Assembly (NCBI RefSeq): GCF_001549985.1
Contig: NZ_LROZ01000002.1
Span: 186,001 to 250,000, forward strand
Source of the DNA: Myroides odoratus
GTDB lineage: Bacteria > Bacteroidota > Bacteroidia > Flavobacteriales > Flavobacteriaceae
DNA: 64,000 nt
Reading direction: 5' to 3'
The position numbers and the translations under genes are program-made. Shown in pieces: positions 34,140-43,727 of this stretch; position 1 is the stretch's first letter; every line of letters starts with the position of its first letter. The notes under the pieces were generated by a model that did not search any database, had not been told where the DNA came from, and saw only the letters and a list, made by a program, of their open reading frames with translations.

Positions 34140-35279
34140 TTATTTCAATGCCTCCTCCACAGAAATACTCTTACCGTCTTTATAAGCAACAATAAAAGAA
34201 GAGCTATGTCCTTTTGCCTTAGCTTCTTCTAATCGCTTTTTAGCTTCGTTATAATCCGATGTTTGGCCATAAAAATACTTGTTCACCTTTCCTCCTTTTT
34301 CCATTGTCACATTACTAAGTCCATTGAAATTCTTTGCTTTCAATTCTAAAACACGTGAACTAGCTGCAATCTGTACTTTAAAAATTACTCCTTTTGCTGT
34401 TGTTTTTTCTGCTGTACTTTCTTTGCTCTTTTCTGTCTTCGTTGTTGTGGACTTTGATGATGATGTTGTGGTGGTCGTTTCTGAAGATGGACTGATGCTT
34501 ACTGTAGCATCTCCTCCATAGTATGCATTTTTATACTCAATAATTCCCTTAGCGATAGATTCTGCTAATTCTTTCTGCCCTTTTTTAGACGTTAAGTAAG
34601 CCCCTTCGTCTTTATTCGATACAAAACCTAGCTCAATTAAGATACTAGGCATGAATGCTCCATGTAATACCCAGAAAGGCCCTTGTTTAACTCCTCTATT
34701 TTTTCGTTTTAAATCATACGTAAATCCATCTTGTACTCTACTTGCTAAATCAATACTTTGATGCACGTAATCCTCCTGAATTAACGTCAATCCAATAATA
34801 GACTCTGGAGCTTTAGGATCAAAACCTGCATATTTCGTTTTATAATCGTCCTCCATCATAATTACGGAGTTCTCCTTTTTGGCTACATCTAAGTTGGATT
34901 TATTCTTACTTAAACCCATCACATAAGTTTCTGTTCCATAGGCAGCGTTTCCATCCACTCCATTACAGTGAATCGATACAAAAACATTTCCTCCTTTATC
35001 ATTAGCAATAACGGAACGCTGTTTTACCTCAACGAAAACATCTTTATCACGGGTGTAAATCACCTCAATATCTTTATTCTTTTCTAGAATCTTTCCTGTT
35101 TCTAAAGCAACGGCTAACACAATGTCTTTCTCGACATTACTCAAATGATTGGTCCCTGAATCTTTTCCGCCATGGCCTGGATCTAATACTACTTTAAATT
35201 TTTTATTTTGCCCTAATGTAGCAACTGTAACACATAGGAAAGAAAAAACTATCAGCAATTTAGCAACTCTATTGTTCAT
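34140..35279 (-). CDS. N-acetylmuramoyl-L-alanine amidase with SPOR-like tail
   Basis: A 379-residue exported enzyme with signal peptide. The Amidase_3 domain (about 28-250) shows the zinc motif LDPGHGGKDSGT, the glutamate after NVEKDIV, SIHCNG and the catalytic ILIELGFVSN region. A Ser/Thr/Lys-rich linker (about 260-297) leads to a small C-terminal domain (KVQIAASSRVL..., with FKVQI and YYGQT-like turns) resembling a SPOR domain that binds denuded glycan. It cuts peptide side chains from peptidoglycan in cell division or envelope remodelling. It is divergent from lptD (123 bases between starts) and begins the leftward cluster. Confidence 0.92.
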   Translation of the reverse strand: MNNRVAKLLIVFSFLCVTVATLGQNKKFKVVLDPGHGGKDSGTNHLSNVEKDIVLAVALETGKILEKNKDIEVIYTRDKDVFVEVKQRSVIANDKGGNVFVSIHCNGVDGNAAYGTETYVMGLSKNKSNLDVAKKENSVIMMEDDYKTKYAGFDPKAPESIIGLTLIQEDYVHQSIDLASRVQDGFTYDLKRKNRGVKQGPFWVLHGAFMPSILIELGFVSNKDEGAYLTSKKGQKELAESIAKGIIEYKNAYYGGDATVSISPSSETTTTTSSSKSTTTKTEKSKESTAEKTTAKGVIFKVQIAASSRVLELKAKNFNGLSNVTMEKGGKVNKYFYGQTSDYNEAKKRLEEAKAKGHSSSFIVAYKDGKSISVEEALK

Positions 35280-35341
35280 AAAAAAGTCGTTTAGAATTCG
35301 TTTAATATAAATTAAATTACATTTTTCAGAAAAAATATATG

Positions 35342-35349
35342 TAAGTTTG
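35342..35349 (+). promoter_or_regulatory. Putative -7 element of lptD
   Basis: TAAGTTTG matches TAnnTTTG exactly, 53 bases before the lptD start at 35403. No -33 TTG was identified. Confidence 0.4.
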
Positions 35350-35378
35350 ACACGTTAAAAACAACGGGTTTGATTTTA

Positions 35379-35386
35379 CAAAAATA
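35379..35386 (-). promoter_or_regulatory. Putative -7 element of the amidase cluster
   Basis: Minus-strand TATTTTTG is an exact match, about 100 bases upstream of the amidase start. It faces the lptD box at 35342-35349, so the two predicted start points (about 35356 and 35372) would run toward each other. Confidence 0.38.
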
Positions 35387-35402
35387 GCACATATTCATAG
35401 AT

Positions 35403-38096
35403 TTGCGTACTAATATTTTCAATATCGTCATAGTTTTGTTCGTTTTAGGGGTATTTTCATTCCCTAGAGTTAAAGCTCAAGAGTTCAACAAAACAACTAC
35501 TTCACTGAAAGTCAACAACAAAGACTCTAAACTATTACCAGGTTTAGACACGGACACTATTGTCCCAACTCAAGATTCTTTACCTTCCATTAAGAATACA
35601 ACGGATAGCATTAAACCACCTGCCAAGGGGTATTTAGAAGATATTGTTTATCGAAAAGCAAAAGATTACAATAAGCTAGACCAAAAGAAAAAACAGATTA
35701 CATTATACAACCAAGCAGAAATAAAATACCAAGATTTTGAATTAACTGCGGGGATTATTGTATTCAATTACGAACAGAATCAAATTTACGCAGGTCGTAT
35801 CAAAGATAGTTTAGGTAATTTAAGTCAAGCTCCTGTTTTTAAACAAGGAGGACAAGTAGTTGAGCCAGACTCTATTGTGTACAACACAAAATCACAACGT
35901 GCTTTAGTATGGCAGTCTAGAACTTCTCAAGGAGAATTCAACATCAAATCTGGAATGACAAAGAAAGAAAATGACTCGGTGTATTTCATGGAGGATGTAA
36001 TTTTCACTACAGCCAAAGATTTAGATGATCCTGAATATTACTTCAAAACGAAAAAAGTTAAGCTAGTTCCGAATAAGAAGGTAGTAGTTGGACCTACCAA
36101 TATGGTTATTGCCGATGTACCTACTCCATTAGGATTGCCTTTTGCATTCTTCCCTATGTCGGAAAAAGCAGAATCTGGTTTTATCATCCCAAGTGTGGGA
36201 GAAACAAACCAGCAAGGATACTATTTACAAAATGGAGGATACTACTTTGCTTTAAGTGATCGAGCGGATTTAACCATGCAAGGGGATTACTATACCAATG
36301 GTAGCTGGGCTTTGCGATCGAGTAGTAACTATGCCAAGCGCTACAAATACAACGGACGTGTATTAATTCGCTATGAAAATAATATTTTCAGTGAACGAGG
36401 ACTTCCTGATTACCAAAAAAGCACCATTTACAACGTTCAGTGGAACCATGCACAAGATGCTAAATCGAATCCTGGTTCGCGTTTCTCTGCTTCGGTTAAC
36501 ATGGGTAGTGGTCAATATTTTAGACAGTCGAATAACTCTTATAATGTTGGTGCATCGTTAAACAATACGATGAACTCTTCCATCAGTTATTCGAAAACCT
36601 TTGAAAGTACACCACAAGTTAACATGTCACTTTCTGCCACGCATTCACAATCAACCAATACTGGACGAGTAAATATGTCCTTACCTACACTTCAAGCGAG
36701 TGTAGACCGTATGTTCCCTTTTGCTCCAAAAAATGGATCGAAAAAAGGGTTAATCAAAAACTTAAACCTTTCTTATAACTTAAGAGGTGAAAACCGAGTG
36801 GATATTCATGAAGATAACTTCTTCAAACAACCGATGTTTGACAGTTTGAATTCTGGTTTTCAACACACTATTCCAATTACAACGAACTTTAAGCTTTTCA
36901 AATACTTCTCTGTTTCTGCAGGAGGTACCTACAATGAAACTTGGGTTTTCAATACCATTAAAAAACAATACAATCCAGAAACAAACCGCGTAGAAGACGT
37001 GCGTGTAAATGGATTTGATCGCTATAGCACCTATAATTTTAACTCGAATATTGGGACAACTATTTATGGTACGTTTAACTTTAGCAAGGACAGTAAAATT
37101 CAAGCTATTCGCCACGTCATGCGTCCAAGCGTAGGATATTCTTATACTCCTAGTTTTGACCAATATTACGATACCTATAGCATAGATGCCACTGGAACAA
37201 CAATGCAGGAGTATACGCGTTTCCAAGGAGGTCTATTTGGAGCTCCAGGTAGAATGAATTCCAATATGTTAAATATGTCGTTGAGTAATACCTTTGAGGC
37301 CAAGATACGCGACGATGAGGAAAAAGAGGGATTTAGGAAATTAATGCTATTAAACAGCCTGAACCTTTCCTCTAGCTACAACATGTCTGCAGACTCTCTT
37401 AAATGGGCACCTGTGCGTGTTTCTACAGGAACGACTCTTTTCCAAAACAAAATGCAGATTAACGTAGGGGCAACGTTAGACCCTTATGCCTTAAATAATA
37501 ACAATCAACGTATTGATGTTTTCAACATCAACAACGGAGGAAGTTTATTCCGTTTAACCAGTGCAAACGTAACGGTTAACTGGTCCTTAAATAGCAATGA
37601 TCCTTTATTTGGAAACAGAGAGAAACCAAACCAGAACTCCATTGACAATGGTGGACGTGGTGATGATTTATTCGGACAAGCTGGTAATCTAGGTGACAAT
37701 CGTCAAAGCATGTTTGACAACAAAAGAGAGGACCGTCCTTTTGAAGGATTTTACAATGCAAAAATTCCGTGGGACCTAACCTTTGCTTATTCCCTAACCT
37801 ACAATAACTCCGCCCGTCAAAATGAGATTTCCAATAACTCAGTGATGATGTCTGGAAACATAGAACTTACTCCGCGCTGGAAGGTCGGATTTTCTTCGGG
37901 TTATGACTTTGTACAAAAAGGAGTTACCTTTACTCAATTCCGCTTTGAACGAGATTTATTGAGCTGGCGTATGGACTTCACTTGGGTTCCGATTGGAACA
38001 TATACGAGTTGGGGCTTCTTCATCGGAATTAAATCATCCATGTTAAGTGATATCAAGTGGGAAAAACGAAAAGCACCAGATAAACGCTATTTTTAA
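35403..38096 (+). CDS. lptD: LPS assembly protein LptD, Bacteroidota type
   Basis: An 897-residue outer-membrane protein with a signal peptide (hydrophobic residues 5-20, cleavage near VKAQ) and then an OstA/LptA-like beta-jellyroll segment (YLEDIVYRKAKDYNKLDQKK and KKQITLYNQAEIKYQDFELTA). The remainder is a large beta-barrel rich in Asn, Ser and aromatic residues. It inserts LPS or lipooligosaccharide in the outer leaflet. The only start that keeps the signal peptide is TTG at 35403 (next upstream stop TAG at 35385, no internal ATG until well inside the protein), so a non-ATG start is likely. It is followed 12 bases later by a RidA gene. Confidence 0.92.
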   Translation: MRTNIFNIVIVLFVLGVFSFPRVKAQEFNKTTTSLKVNNKDSKLLPGLDTDTIVPTQDSLPSIKNTTDSIKPPAKGYLEDIVYRKAKDYNKLDQKKKQITLYNQAEIKYQDFELTAGIIVFNYEQNQIYAGRIKDSLGNLSQAPVFKQGGQVVEPDSIVYNTKSQRALVWQSRTSQGEFNIKSGMTKKENDSVYFMEDVIFTTAKDLDDPEYYFKTKKVKLVPNKKVVVGPTNMVIADVPTPLGLPFAFFPMSEKAESGFIIPSVGETNQQGYYLQNGGYYFALSDRADLTMQGDYYTNGSWALRSSSNYAKRYKYNGRVLIRYENNIFSERGLPDYQKSTIYNVQWNHAQDAKSNPGSRFSASVNMGSGQYFRQSNNSYNVGASLNNTMNSSISYSKTFESTPQVNMSLSATHSQSTNTGRVNMSLPTLQASVDRMFPFAPKNGSKKGLIKNLNLSYNLRGENRVDIHEDNFFKQPMFDSLNSGFQHTIPITTNFKLFKYFSVSAGGTYNETWVFNTIKKQYNPETNRVEDVRVNGFDRYSTYNFNSNIGTTIYGTFNFSKDSKIQAIRHVMRPSVGYSYTPSFDQYYDTYSIDATGTTMQEYTRFQGGLFGAPGRMNSNMLNMSLSNTFEAKIRDDEEKEGFRKLMLLNSLNLSSSYNMSADSLKWAPVRVSTGTTLFQNKMQINVGATLDPYALNNNNQRIDVFNINNGGSLFRLTSANVTVNWSLNSNDPLFGNREKPNQNSIDNGGRGDDLFGQAGNLGDNRQSMFDNKREDRPFEGFYNAKIPWDLTFAYSLTYNNSARQNEISNNSVMMSGNIELTPRWKVGFSSGYDFVQKGVTFTQFRFERDLLSWRMDFTWVPIGTYTSWGFFIGIKSSMLSDIKWEKRKAPDKRYF

Positions 38097-38108
38097 TTCA
38101 ATATAAGC

Positions 38109-38495
38109 ATGAAAAAAACAATCATAAATTCTGATCAAGCACCTAAACCGATTGGTCCTTATAATCATTCCGTATTAGTAGGTGATTTACTTTTCATCTC
38201 TGGTCAAATTCCATTTAACCAAGCCACTGAAACATTAGTTACAACTGGTATTGAAGATGAAGCGAAACAAGTAATGGCGAATTTAAAAGCTATTCTAACA
38301 GCAGCAGACATGACGTTTGAAAACGTAGTTAAAGCAACGATTTTCTTAACGGATATGAATGATTTTGCTAAAGTAAATGAAATCTATGGTAGCTTTTTTC
38401 AAGCAGAAACTGCACCAGCAAGAGAATGCATTCAAGTCGTAAAATTACCACGTAACGTCAATGTAGAGATTTCAATGATTGCTACAAGATTTTAA
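38109..38495 (+). CDS. RidA-family reactive enamine/imine deaminase
   Basis: A 128-residue protein of the YjgF/YER057c/UK114 family. The conserved PIGPYNHSV start, SGQIPFN, and the catalytic arginine in APARECIQVVKLPRNVNVEI are present. RidA hydrolyses reactive 2-aminoacrylate-type intermediates from pyridoxal phosphate enzymes, in the cytosol; trimeric in known members. It is 12 bases downstream of lptD and ends at a bidirectional hairpin, so it may be read from the lptD promoter. Confidence 0.93.
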   Translation: MKKTIINSDQAPKPIGPYNHSVLVGDLLFISGQIPFNQATETLVTTGIEDEAKQVMANLKAILTAADMTFENVVKATIFLTDMNDFAKVNEIYGSFFQAETAPARECIQVVKLPRNVNVEISMIATRF

Positions 38496-38499
38496 ATAA

Positions 38500-38535
38500 A
38501 AAACAAGGGGAACCAAAAATGGTTCCCCTTGTTTT
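38500..38535. terminator. Bidirectional hairpin terminator
   Basis: Arms AAAACAAGGGGAACC (38500-38514) and GGTTCCCCTTGTTTT (38521-38535) form a 15-base stem between the convergent RidA and mgsA genes. Confidence 0.9.
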
Positions 38536-38568
38536 TTATTTAGTTTACAATTTCTCATAACCCATCAC

Positions 38569-38937
38569 TCATAACCCAATAGCCTTTAACAACAACTGAG
38601 CACTAGCTTCATTCGTTGCTAAAGGAACATTGTGCACGTCACAAACGCGAAGCAACATATTGATATCCGGTTCATGTGCATGTTTCCCCAGAGGGTCTTT
38701 AAAAAACAAAACCATATTCGTTTTTCCCTCTGCAACGCGAGCTGCAATTTGAGCATCCCCACCTAAAGGTCCAGATAGCATGCGTAATACTTCAAATCCT
38801 TCTTTTTGTGCAATTCCACCTGTTGTTCCAGTGGCAATTAACTCAATGCCTTCTCTTGATAAAATGGCTCGATTTTTCTGAATAAACGCGAGCATTTCAT
38901 CTTTTTTACCATCATGGGCAATTATAGCTATTTCCAT
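38569..38937 (-). CDS. mgsA: Methylglyoxal synthase
   Basis: A 122-residue enzyme that converts dihydroxyacetone phosphate to methylglyoxal and phosphate. ATGTTGG and GPLGGDAQIAARV carry the catalytic Asp61, and KHAHEPD carries His88 and Asp91, matching the family active site. The length is somewhat short compared with about 150 residues in enterobacteria but complete. It is the last gene of the leftward unit pfkA-gap-kinase-mgsA, 7 bases after the kinase gene, linking it to glycolysis. Confidence 0.94.
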   Translation of the reverse strand: MEIAIIAHDGKKDEMLAFIQKNRAILSREGIELIATGTTGGIAQKEGFEVLRMLSGPLGGDAQIAARVAEGKTNMVLFFKDPLGKHAHEPDINMLLRVCDVHNVPLATNEASAQLLLKAIGL

Positions 38938-38944
38938 ATTTCTT

Positions 38945-39790
38945 TTATTTGTGATAATCGATTAACCCATCCAGTGGTTTTTGAATGATTTTTCCAATTG
39001 CAATATCATGCTGATGTAAAACCGCTTTAAACTCATCTTGTAAAAAATAAGCTACTGATCCTACAAAATGCACGGGTATACTACTAGATTCTGGATGGCT
39101 TTTAATGTAGTGTTCTACAAAAAACACAACTTGTTCTTCAATCATTGCTTGAAAAAAAGGATGATCCTTGTGTTCAATTAAAAAAGGAAGAAAAGAAGCT
39201 AAATACGCATTTGGATTTTCCTTCTTATAGAAGTTATACTTCACCACATCCGCATCTAAATCGTATTTTTGGGTAAATTTCTTCGCTAATTCAACAGGCA
39301 TATAATTTAAAAACAAGGCTTTAATCATCAATCGCCCTAAAGCACTTCCACTGCAATCATCCATAGCCATATAGCCTAGCGATTGCACTTTTTGATGAAT
39401 AACTGTTCCATCGTAATAAGAGACATTAGAGCCCGTTCCATTGATACAAACAATTCCTTTTTCACTTTTTCCTACTGTTGCATAAACGGCTGCATAAGTA
39501 TCCTCATGCACGTTAATTGATTGACAGTTGATAAAATAGGAAGTAAAAAAATCGCGAACTGTTGTTTTACTTCTATTCGAGCCACAACCTGAACCATAGA
39601 AGTACAATTCCGTTACTTTATCCTTGTTTTTAGCAATATCTGGAACCGTATTTACCCGAGTATGAAACTCCTCTAACGTAATAACTTCGGGATTAAGCCC
39701 AAGGCTTGTCACCGAAGTTATCACTTTATTATCTTGATCAAAAAAGATCCAATCTGCTTTTGTAGAACCGCTATCGACGATTATTTTCAT
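38945..39790 (-). CDS. BadF/BcrA-type sugar kinase, N-acetylglucosamine kinase-like
   Basis: A 281-residue ASKHA-fold ATP-dependent kinase. The phosphate-1 motif DSGSTKADW (about 5-13) and a later GTGSNVSYYDG are typical of the eukaryote-like N-acetylglucosamine kinase/BadF family. It probably phosphorylates an amino sugar such as GlcNAc or muramic acid derivatives in the cytosol; the substrate is inferred from family resemblance. It lies 13 bases after gap and 7 before mgsA in one unit. Confidence 0.85.
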   Translation of the reverse strand: MKIIVDSGSTKADWIFFDQDNKVITSVTSLGLNPEVITLEEFHTRVNTVPDIAKNKDKVTELYFYGSGCGSNRSKTTVRDFFTSYFINCQSINVHEDTYAAVYATVGKSEKGIVCINGTGSNVSYYDGTVIHQKVQSLGYMAMDDCSGSALGRLMIKALFLNYMPVELAKKFTQKYDLDADVVKYNFYKKENPNAYLASFLPFLIEHKDHPFFQAMIEEQVVFFVEHYIKSHPESSSIPVHFVGSVAYFLQDEFKAVLHQHDIAIGKIIQKPLDGLIDYHK

Positions 39791-39803
39791 TTGCTTTGTT
39801 ATA

Positions 39804-40805
39804 TTACTTTACTGTCGTTAACAATACAGCCATATCTACCATTTTAGCAGCATAACCGTATTCATTATCATACCAAGCAACGAATTTATAAAAAGTTTCA
39901 TTCAAAGCAATACCTGCTTTAGCATCTACAATACACGTATGTGGATCTGAAACGAAATCTTGAGAAACTACGTCATCTTCAACAAACGCCATAATTCCTT
40001 TTAATTCGTTCTCACTTGCCTTTTTAAATACAGCCATAACTTCCTCATAACTTGTTTGTTTAGCTAATTTTACCGTTAAATCCACTACAGATACATCAGC
40101 TGTTGGAACACGCATCGACATACCTGTAATTTTCCCTTTTAATTCAGGAATTACTTTTCCTACTGCTTTTGCTGCCCCTGTAGAAGCTGGAATAATATTT
40201 ACTAAGGCAGAGCGTCCTCCTCTAAAATCTTTTTTAGAAGGTCCATCTACAGTATATTGTGTTGCTGTTGCTGCGTGAATGGTTGTCATCAACCCTTCAA
40301 CAATACCAAATGAGTCATTTAATACTTTAGCTAAAGGCGCCAAACAGTTTGTTGTACAAGAAGCATTTGAAACAATTGTATCTGTTGGTTTTAATTGCTT
40401 TTCGTTCACGCCCATCACATACATGGGAGCATCTGGCGACGGAGAAGAAATTAGCACTTTTTTTGCACCTGCATCAATATGTTGTTGTGCACCTGCTAAA
40501 TCTTTAAATACACCGGTACAATCTGCCACAACATCTACTTTTACCTCATCCCATTTCAGCAACAATGGATCGCGTTCTGCTGTAACGCGGATTTCTTTTC
40601 CGTTGACAATTAAATGTCCATCTACAACTTCTACTGTTCCATCAAAACGACCATGTACAGAGTCGTATTTGATTAAATAAGCTAATTGTTCAACAGCCAT
40701 TAAATCATTAACTGCAACGATCTCGATGTCGTTTCTCTTTACCGCTTCTCTTAACATTAAACGTCCAATACGTCCAAAACCATTGATACCTACTCTTGTT
40801 TTCAT
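39804..40805 (-). CDS. gap: Glyceraldehyde-3-phosphate dehydrogenase
   Basis: A 333-residue NAD enzyme of glycolysis. [11 protein letters not shown] is the dinucleotide-binding start, and the catalytic Cys150 lies in [13 protein letters not shown]; the later His is in the [21 protein letters not shown] segment. A regular-length A-type GAPDH; the D residue near 34 (AVNDL) fits NAD preference. It sits 26 bases downstream of pfkA in the same unit. Confidence 0.97.
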   Translation of the reverse strand: MKTRVGINGFGRIGRLMLREAVKRNDIEIVAVNDLMAVEQLAYLIKYDSVHGRFDGTVEVVDGHLIVNGKEIRVTAERDPLLLKWDEVKVDVVADCTGVFKDLAGAQQHIDAGAKKVLISSPSPDAPMYVMGVNEKQLKPTDTIVSNASCTTNCLAPLAKVLNDSFGIVEGLMTTIHAATATQYTVDGPSKKDFRGGRSALVNIIPASTGAAKAVGKVIPELKGKITGMSMRVPTADVSVVDLTVKLAKQTSYEEVMAVFKKASENELKGIMAFVEDDVVSQDFVSDPHTCIVDAKAGIALNETFYKFVAWYDNEYGYAAKMVDMAVLLTTVK

Positions 40806-40831
40806 ATTTGCTTTTTTATTTAATTCTATAC

Positions 40832-41818
40832 TTAAATTGTAATTATATCTGATACTCGTAATAGTTCAGCATCTACTGCTGTATGCCCTTTTACGATATG
40901 ATCTAAAGGAGTTAATGCAACTTGATCATTGATTAATCCAACCATGAAATTCTTTCCTCCTTCTAACAAAGTTTCAACGGCCTTCACGCTTAGTCGACTC
41001 GCTAAGACACGATCAAAACACGAAGGTGCTCCGCCTCTCTGCATATGTCCTAAAACAGAAACTCGAACCTCATATTCTGGTAAATGCTCTTCCACATATT
41101 CTCCTAATTCAAAAACATTTTTTCCTAGTTTTTCACCTTCTGCTACAATAACAATACTCGATGATTTTCCTGATAATTTGCTTTTTTTCAAAGATTCTAA
41201 TAAACGTTCTAAACCTAAGTTTTCTTCTGGAATGATAATTTCCTCTGCTCCTGCTCCGATTCCAGCATTCAAAGCAATATGTCCCGCATCACGTCCCATG
41301 ACCTCAACAAAAAAGAGTCTCTTATGTGAACTTGCTGTATCTCTGATTTTATCTACGGCATCTACCACCGTATTCAAGGCTGTATCAAAACCAATCGTAT
41401 GACTCGTACCATTAATATCATTATCAATTGTACCTGGAATTCCCATAACGGGAATATCAAATTCTTTACTTAACAACATTGCCCCAGTAAAACTACCATC
41501 ACCACCGATAACAATCAGCGCATCGATTTGAGCATTTTTCAAATTTTCATAGGCTGTCTTTCTTCCTTCTTCTGTTCTAAATGCAGCACTTCGCGCTGTT
41601 TTTAAAATAGTTCCTCCTTTGTTAATGATATAGTTGACATCACGAGGACCTAGCACTTCGAAATCTCCTTCTACTAATCCTTGAAATCCTCTAAATACCC
41701 CCACACACATCACATCATGATAGGAACAAGTACGAACAATTGCTCTGATTGCTGCGTTCATTCCAGGAGCATCTCCCCCTGAAGTTAAAACCCCTATCTT
41801 TCTTATAAGGTTGCTCAT
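40832..41818 (-). CDS. pfkA: ATP-dependent 6-phosphofructokinase
   Basis: A 328-residue enzyme. [12 protein letters not shown] starts the ATP site, GGDGS (105-109) is the ATP-type (not pyrophosphate-type GGDDT) version, and PGTIDND (128-134) contains the catalytic Asp. It phosphorylates fructose 6-phosphate, the committed step of glycolysis. First gene of the unit pfkA-gap-kinase-mgsA; its upstream 423 bases contain no other gene. Confidence 0.97.
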   Translation of the reverse strand: MSNLIRKIGVLTSGGDAPGMNAAIRAIVRTCSYHDVMCVGVFRGFQGLVEGDFEVLGPRDVNYIINKGGTILKTARSAAFRTEEGRKTAYENLKNAQIDALIVIGGDGSFTGAMLLSKEFDIPVMGIPGTIDNDINGTSHTIGFDTALNTVVDAVDKIRDTASSHKRLFFVEVMGRDAGHIALNAGIGAGAEEIIIPEENLGLERLLESLKKSKLSGKSSSIVIVAEGEKLGKNVFELGEYVEEHLPEYEVRVSVLGHMQRGGAPSCFDRVLASRLSVKAVETLLEGGKNFMVGLINDQVALTPLDHIVKGHTAVDAELLRVSDIITI

Positions 41819-42241
41819 AATTACTTTTCTTTTTAGTAAATTTAAGGAATACCCTAGATTAAATCAATCCATAGTTGTGATTTATTTAGGTAATTCTTAT
41901 TATATTTTTGTTAAAAAACCTAATTTGTTTACAATTGATTACCTCGAGGTATACCTACACAATTGTAACTGACTCTTCTTGATAGGATAATACTCATTTT
42001 TTACTATGATTCCTACCAAAGGAACCAAAAAATAAAGAAAAGAACTAGGACATATTTCCTTTTGTAACTCCTATCTGCTGCTGTAGCTTCACCTTACTTA
42101 AATAGAATTATTATAAATTATCTCCTTCTTTTAAAAAACAAACACAACGTATTGTAAATCAATGCATTAATTAAAAACAAAACTTCTTTTAGAAAAGGAT
42201 AAAAAAATGCTGTGAAAAGAAATTAAAGCTATTTTTGTGGC
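41819..42241. other. 423-base intergenic region between divergent genes
   Basis: No gene is visible. It must hold the promoter of the pfkA unit (not clearly seen) and, next to rlmD, the box at 42230-42237. A short palindrome CCTCGAGG lies near 41941. Otherwise nothing stands out. Confidence 0.5.
42230..42237 (+). promoter_or_regulatory. Putative -7 element abutting the rlmD start
   Basis: TATTTTTG, an exact TAnnTTTG match, ends only 4 bases before the ATG at 42242. If used, the transcript would start at or near the A of the start codon, making the mRNA leaderless. No clear -33 TTG was seen. Confidence 0.4.
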
Positions 42242-43654
42242 ATGAAAAGAAAGAGAACAGAAAGAATCGTATTCGAAAACGTAGAAGTCCTTGATGCAGG
42301 TGCAAAAGGCGTTTCGGTAGCTAAAGCTCCTGACGGGAAAGTTATTTTTATTCCCAATGTTGTTCCAGGAGATGTTGTTGATGTCCAAACCGTTAAAAAA
42401 CGCAAAGCGTATTATGAAGGATTGGCTATAAAAATCCACAGCTATTCTAAAAACCGTATTGAACCAGTATGTCAACATTTTGGTGCTTGTGGAGGATGCA
42501 AGTGGCAAAACATGTCTTATGAGCAACAGTTGTTTTACAAAAATCAAGAAGTTCAAAATAACCTTAAACGCATTGGTAAAATTGAGTTACCTGAATTTGA
42601 GCCTATTTTGGGTTCTGAAAAAACACTATTTTACAGAAATAAAATGGAGTTTTCTTTCTCTAATGCTCGTTGGTTAACACCTGAAGAAATTGCTAGTGGA
42701 GACGAGATTGGCAAAGAAAATGCCTTGGGCTTTCACATCCCTAAAATGTGGGATAAAATCTTAGACATTCAAAAATGTCATTTGCAACAAGATCCATCCA
42801 ATGCGATTCGCAATGAGATTCGAACATTTGCCAATGCAAATAACCTATCTTTCTTTAATCCAAGAGAACAAGAAGGCTTATTGCGTACCTTAATGATTCG
42901 CACAAGCTCAATTGGAGAGATTATGGTCATGATTCAATTCTTCTATGATAATCAACAAGAAAGAGAATTGCTATTGGATCATTTAGCTGCAACCTTCCCA
43001 GAAATCACTTCTTTACAATATGTTGTAAATGGCAAAGCTAACGATACCATCTACGATCAAGACGTTGTTTTATACAAAGGACGTGATTATATCTTAGAAG
43101 AGATGGAAGGTTTGAAATTCAGTATCAATGCGAAATCATTCTATCAAACCAATTCAGATCAAGCCTATGAATTGTATAAGATTACACGTGATTATGCTGA
43201 ATTAACAGGTAATGAACTAGTATTCGACTTATATACAGGAACAGGAACTATTGCACAATTCGTTTCGAAGAAGGCGAAAAAAGTTGTAGGAGTTGAGGCT
43301 GTGCCAGAAGCAATTGCTGATGCTAAAATCAATGCAGAACGCAACGAAATCACCAACTGTGATTTCTTTGTAGGAGACATGAAAAATGTATTCAACGATG
43401 AGTTCATTGCTACACATGGACATCCAGATGTAATTATTACAGATCCACCGAGAGATGGAATGCACAAAGATGTTGTGGATATGCTTTTAAAAGTAGCCCC
43501 TAAACGCATTGTGTATGTAAGTTGTAATTCAGCTACTCAAGCGAGAGATTTGGCCTTATTAGACGCCAAATACAAAGTAACGAAAGTTCGTCCTGTAGAT
43601 ATGTTTCCACAGACGCATCACGTAGAAAATGTAGTGCAATTGGAATTAAAGTAA
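42242..43654 (+). CDS. rlmD: 23S rRNA (uracil-5-)-methyltransferase RlmD
   Basis: A 470-residue Fe-S radical-free SAM methyltransferase of the RumA/RlmD type. An N-terminal TRAM domain (about 8-65) is followed by the 4Fe-4S ligands Cys77, Cys83 and Cys86 (CQHFGACGGC) with a fourth in IQKCHLQQ. The catalytic domain shows FDLYTGTGTIAQFV (SAM), DPPRDGMHKDV and the nucleophile Cys in YVSCNSATQARD. It makes m5U at the position corresponding to 1939 of 23S rRNA in the cytosol. A long reading frame on the opposite strand over its start is a shadow. Confidence 0.95.
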   Translation: MKRKRTERIVFENVEVLDAGAKGVSVAKAPDGKVIFIPNVVPGDVVDVQTVKKRKAYYEGLAIKIHSYSKNRIEPVCQHFGACGGCKWQNMSYEQQLFYKNQEVQNNLKRIGKIELPEFEPILGSEKTLFYRNKMEFSFSNARWLTPEEIASGDEIGKENALGFHIPKMWDKILDIQKCHLQQDPSNAIRNEIRTFANANNLSFFNPREQEGLLRTLMIRTSSIGEIMVMIQFFYDNQQERELLLDHLAATFPEITSLQYVVNGKANDTIYDQDVVLYKGRDYILEEMEGLKFSINAKSFYQTNSDQAYELYKITRDYAELTGNELVFDLYTGTGTIAQFVSKKAKKVVGVEAVPEAIADAKINAERNEITNCDFFVGDMKNVFNDEFIATHGHPDVIITDPPRDGMHKDVVDMLLKVAPKRIVYVSCNSATQARDLALLDAKYKVTKVRPVDMFPQTHHVENVVQLELK

Positions 43655-43672
43655 TTGCGAACAATCATCATA

Positions 43673-43704
43673 AAAAAATCCAGCACTTCGGTGCTGGATT
43701 TTTT
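43673..43704. terminator. Bidirectional hairpin terminator with UUCG loop
   Basis: Arms AAAAAATCCAGCAC (43673-43686) and GTGCTGGATTTTTT (43691-43704) around a TTCG tetraloop between the convergent rlmD and LOG genes. Confidence 0.92.
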
Positions 43705-43727
43705 ATTTACTGCTTAGGCTAAAATCT

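Noticed and set aside
36780..37226. 148-residue minus-strand frame inside lptD
   Set aside because: It is antisense to the barrel region of lptD, a regular shadow of its codon pattern; no start context or family resemblance.
40279..40680. 133-residue plus-strand frame inside gap
   Set aside because: Antisense shadow of a highly conserved enzyme.
40929..41402. 157-residue plus-strand frame inside pfkA
   Set aside because: Antisense shadow of a clear phosphofructokinase gene.
42167..42556. 129-residue minus-strand frame over the start of rlmD
   Set aside because: It lies opposite a well-supported rlmD reading frame, covers its promoter and TRAM domain, and shows no family resemblance.
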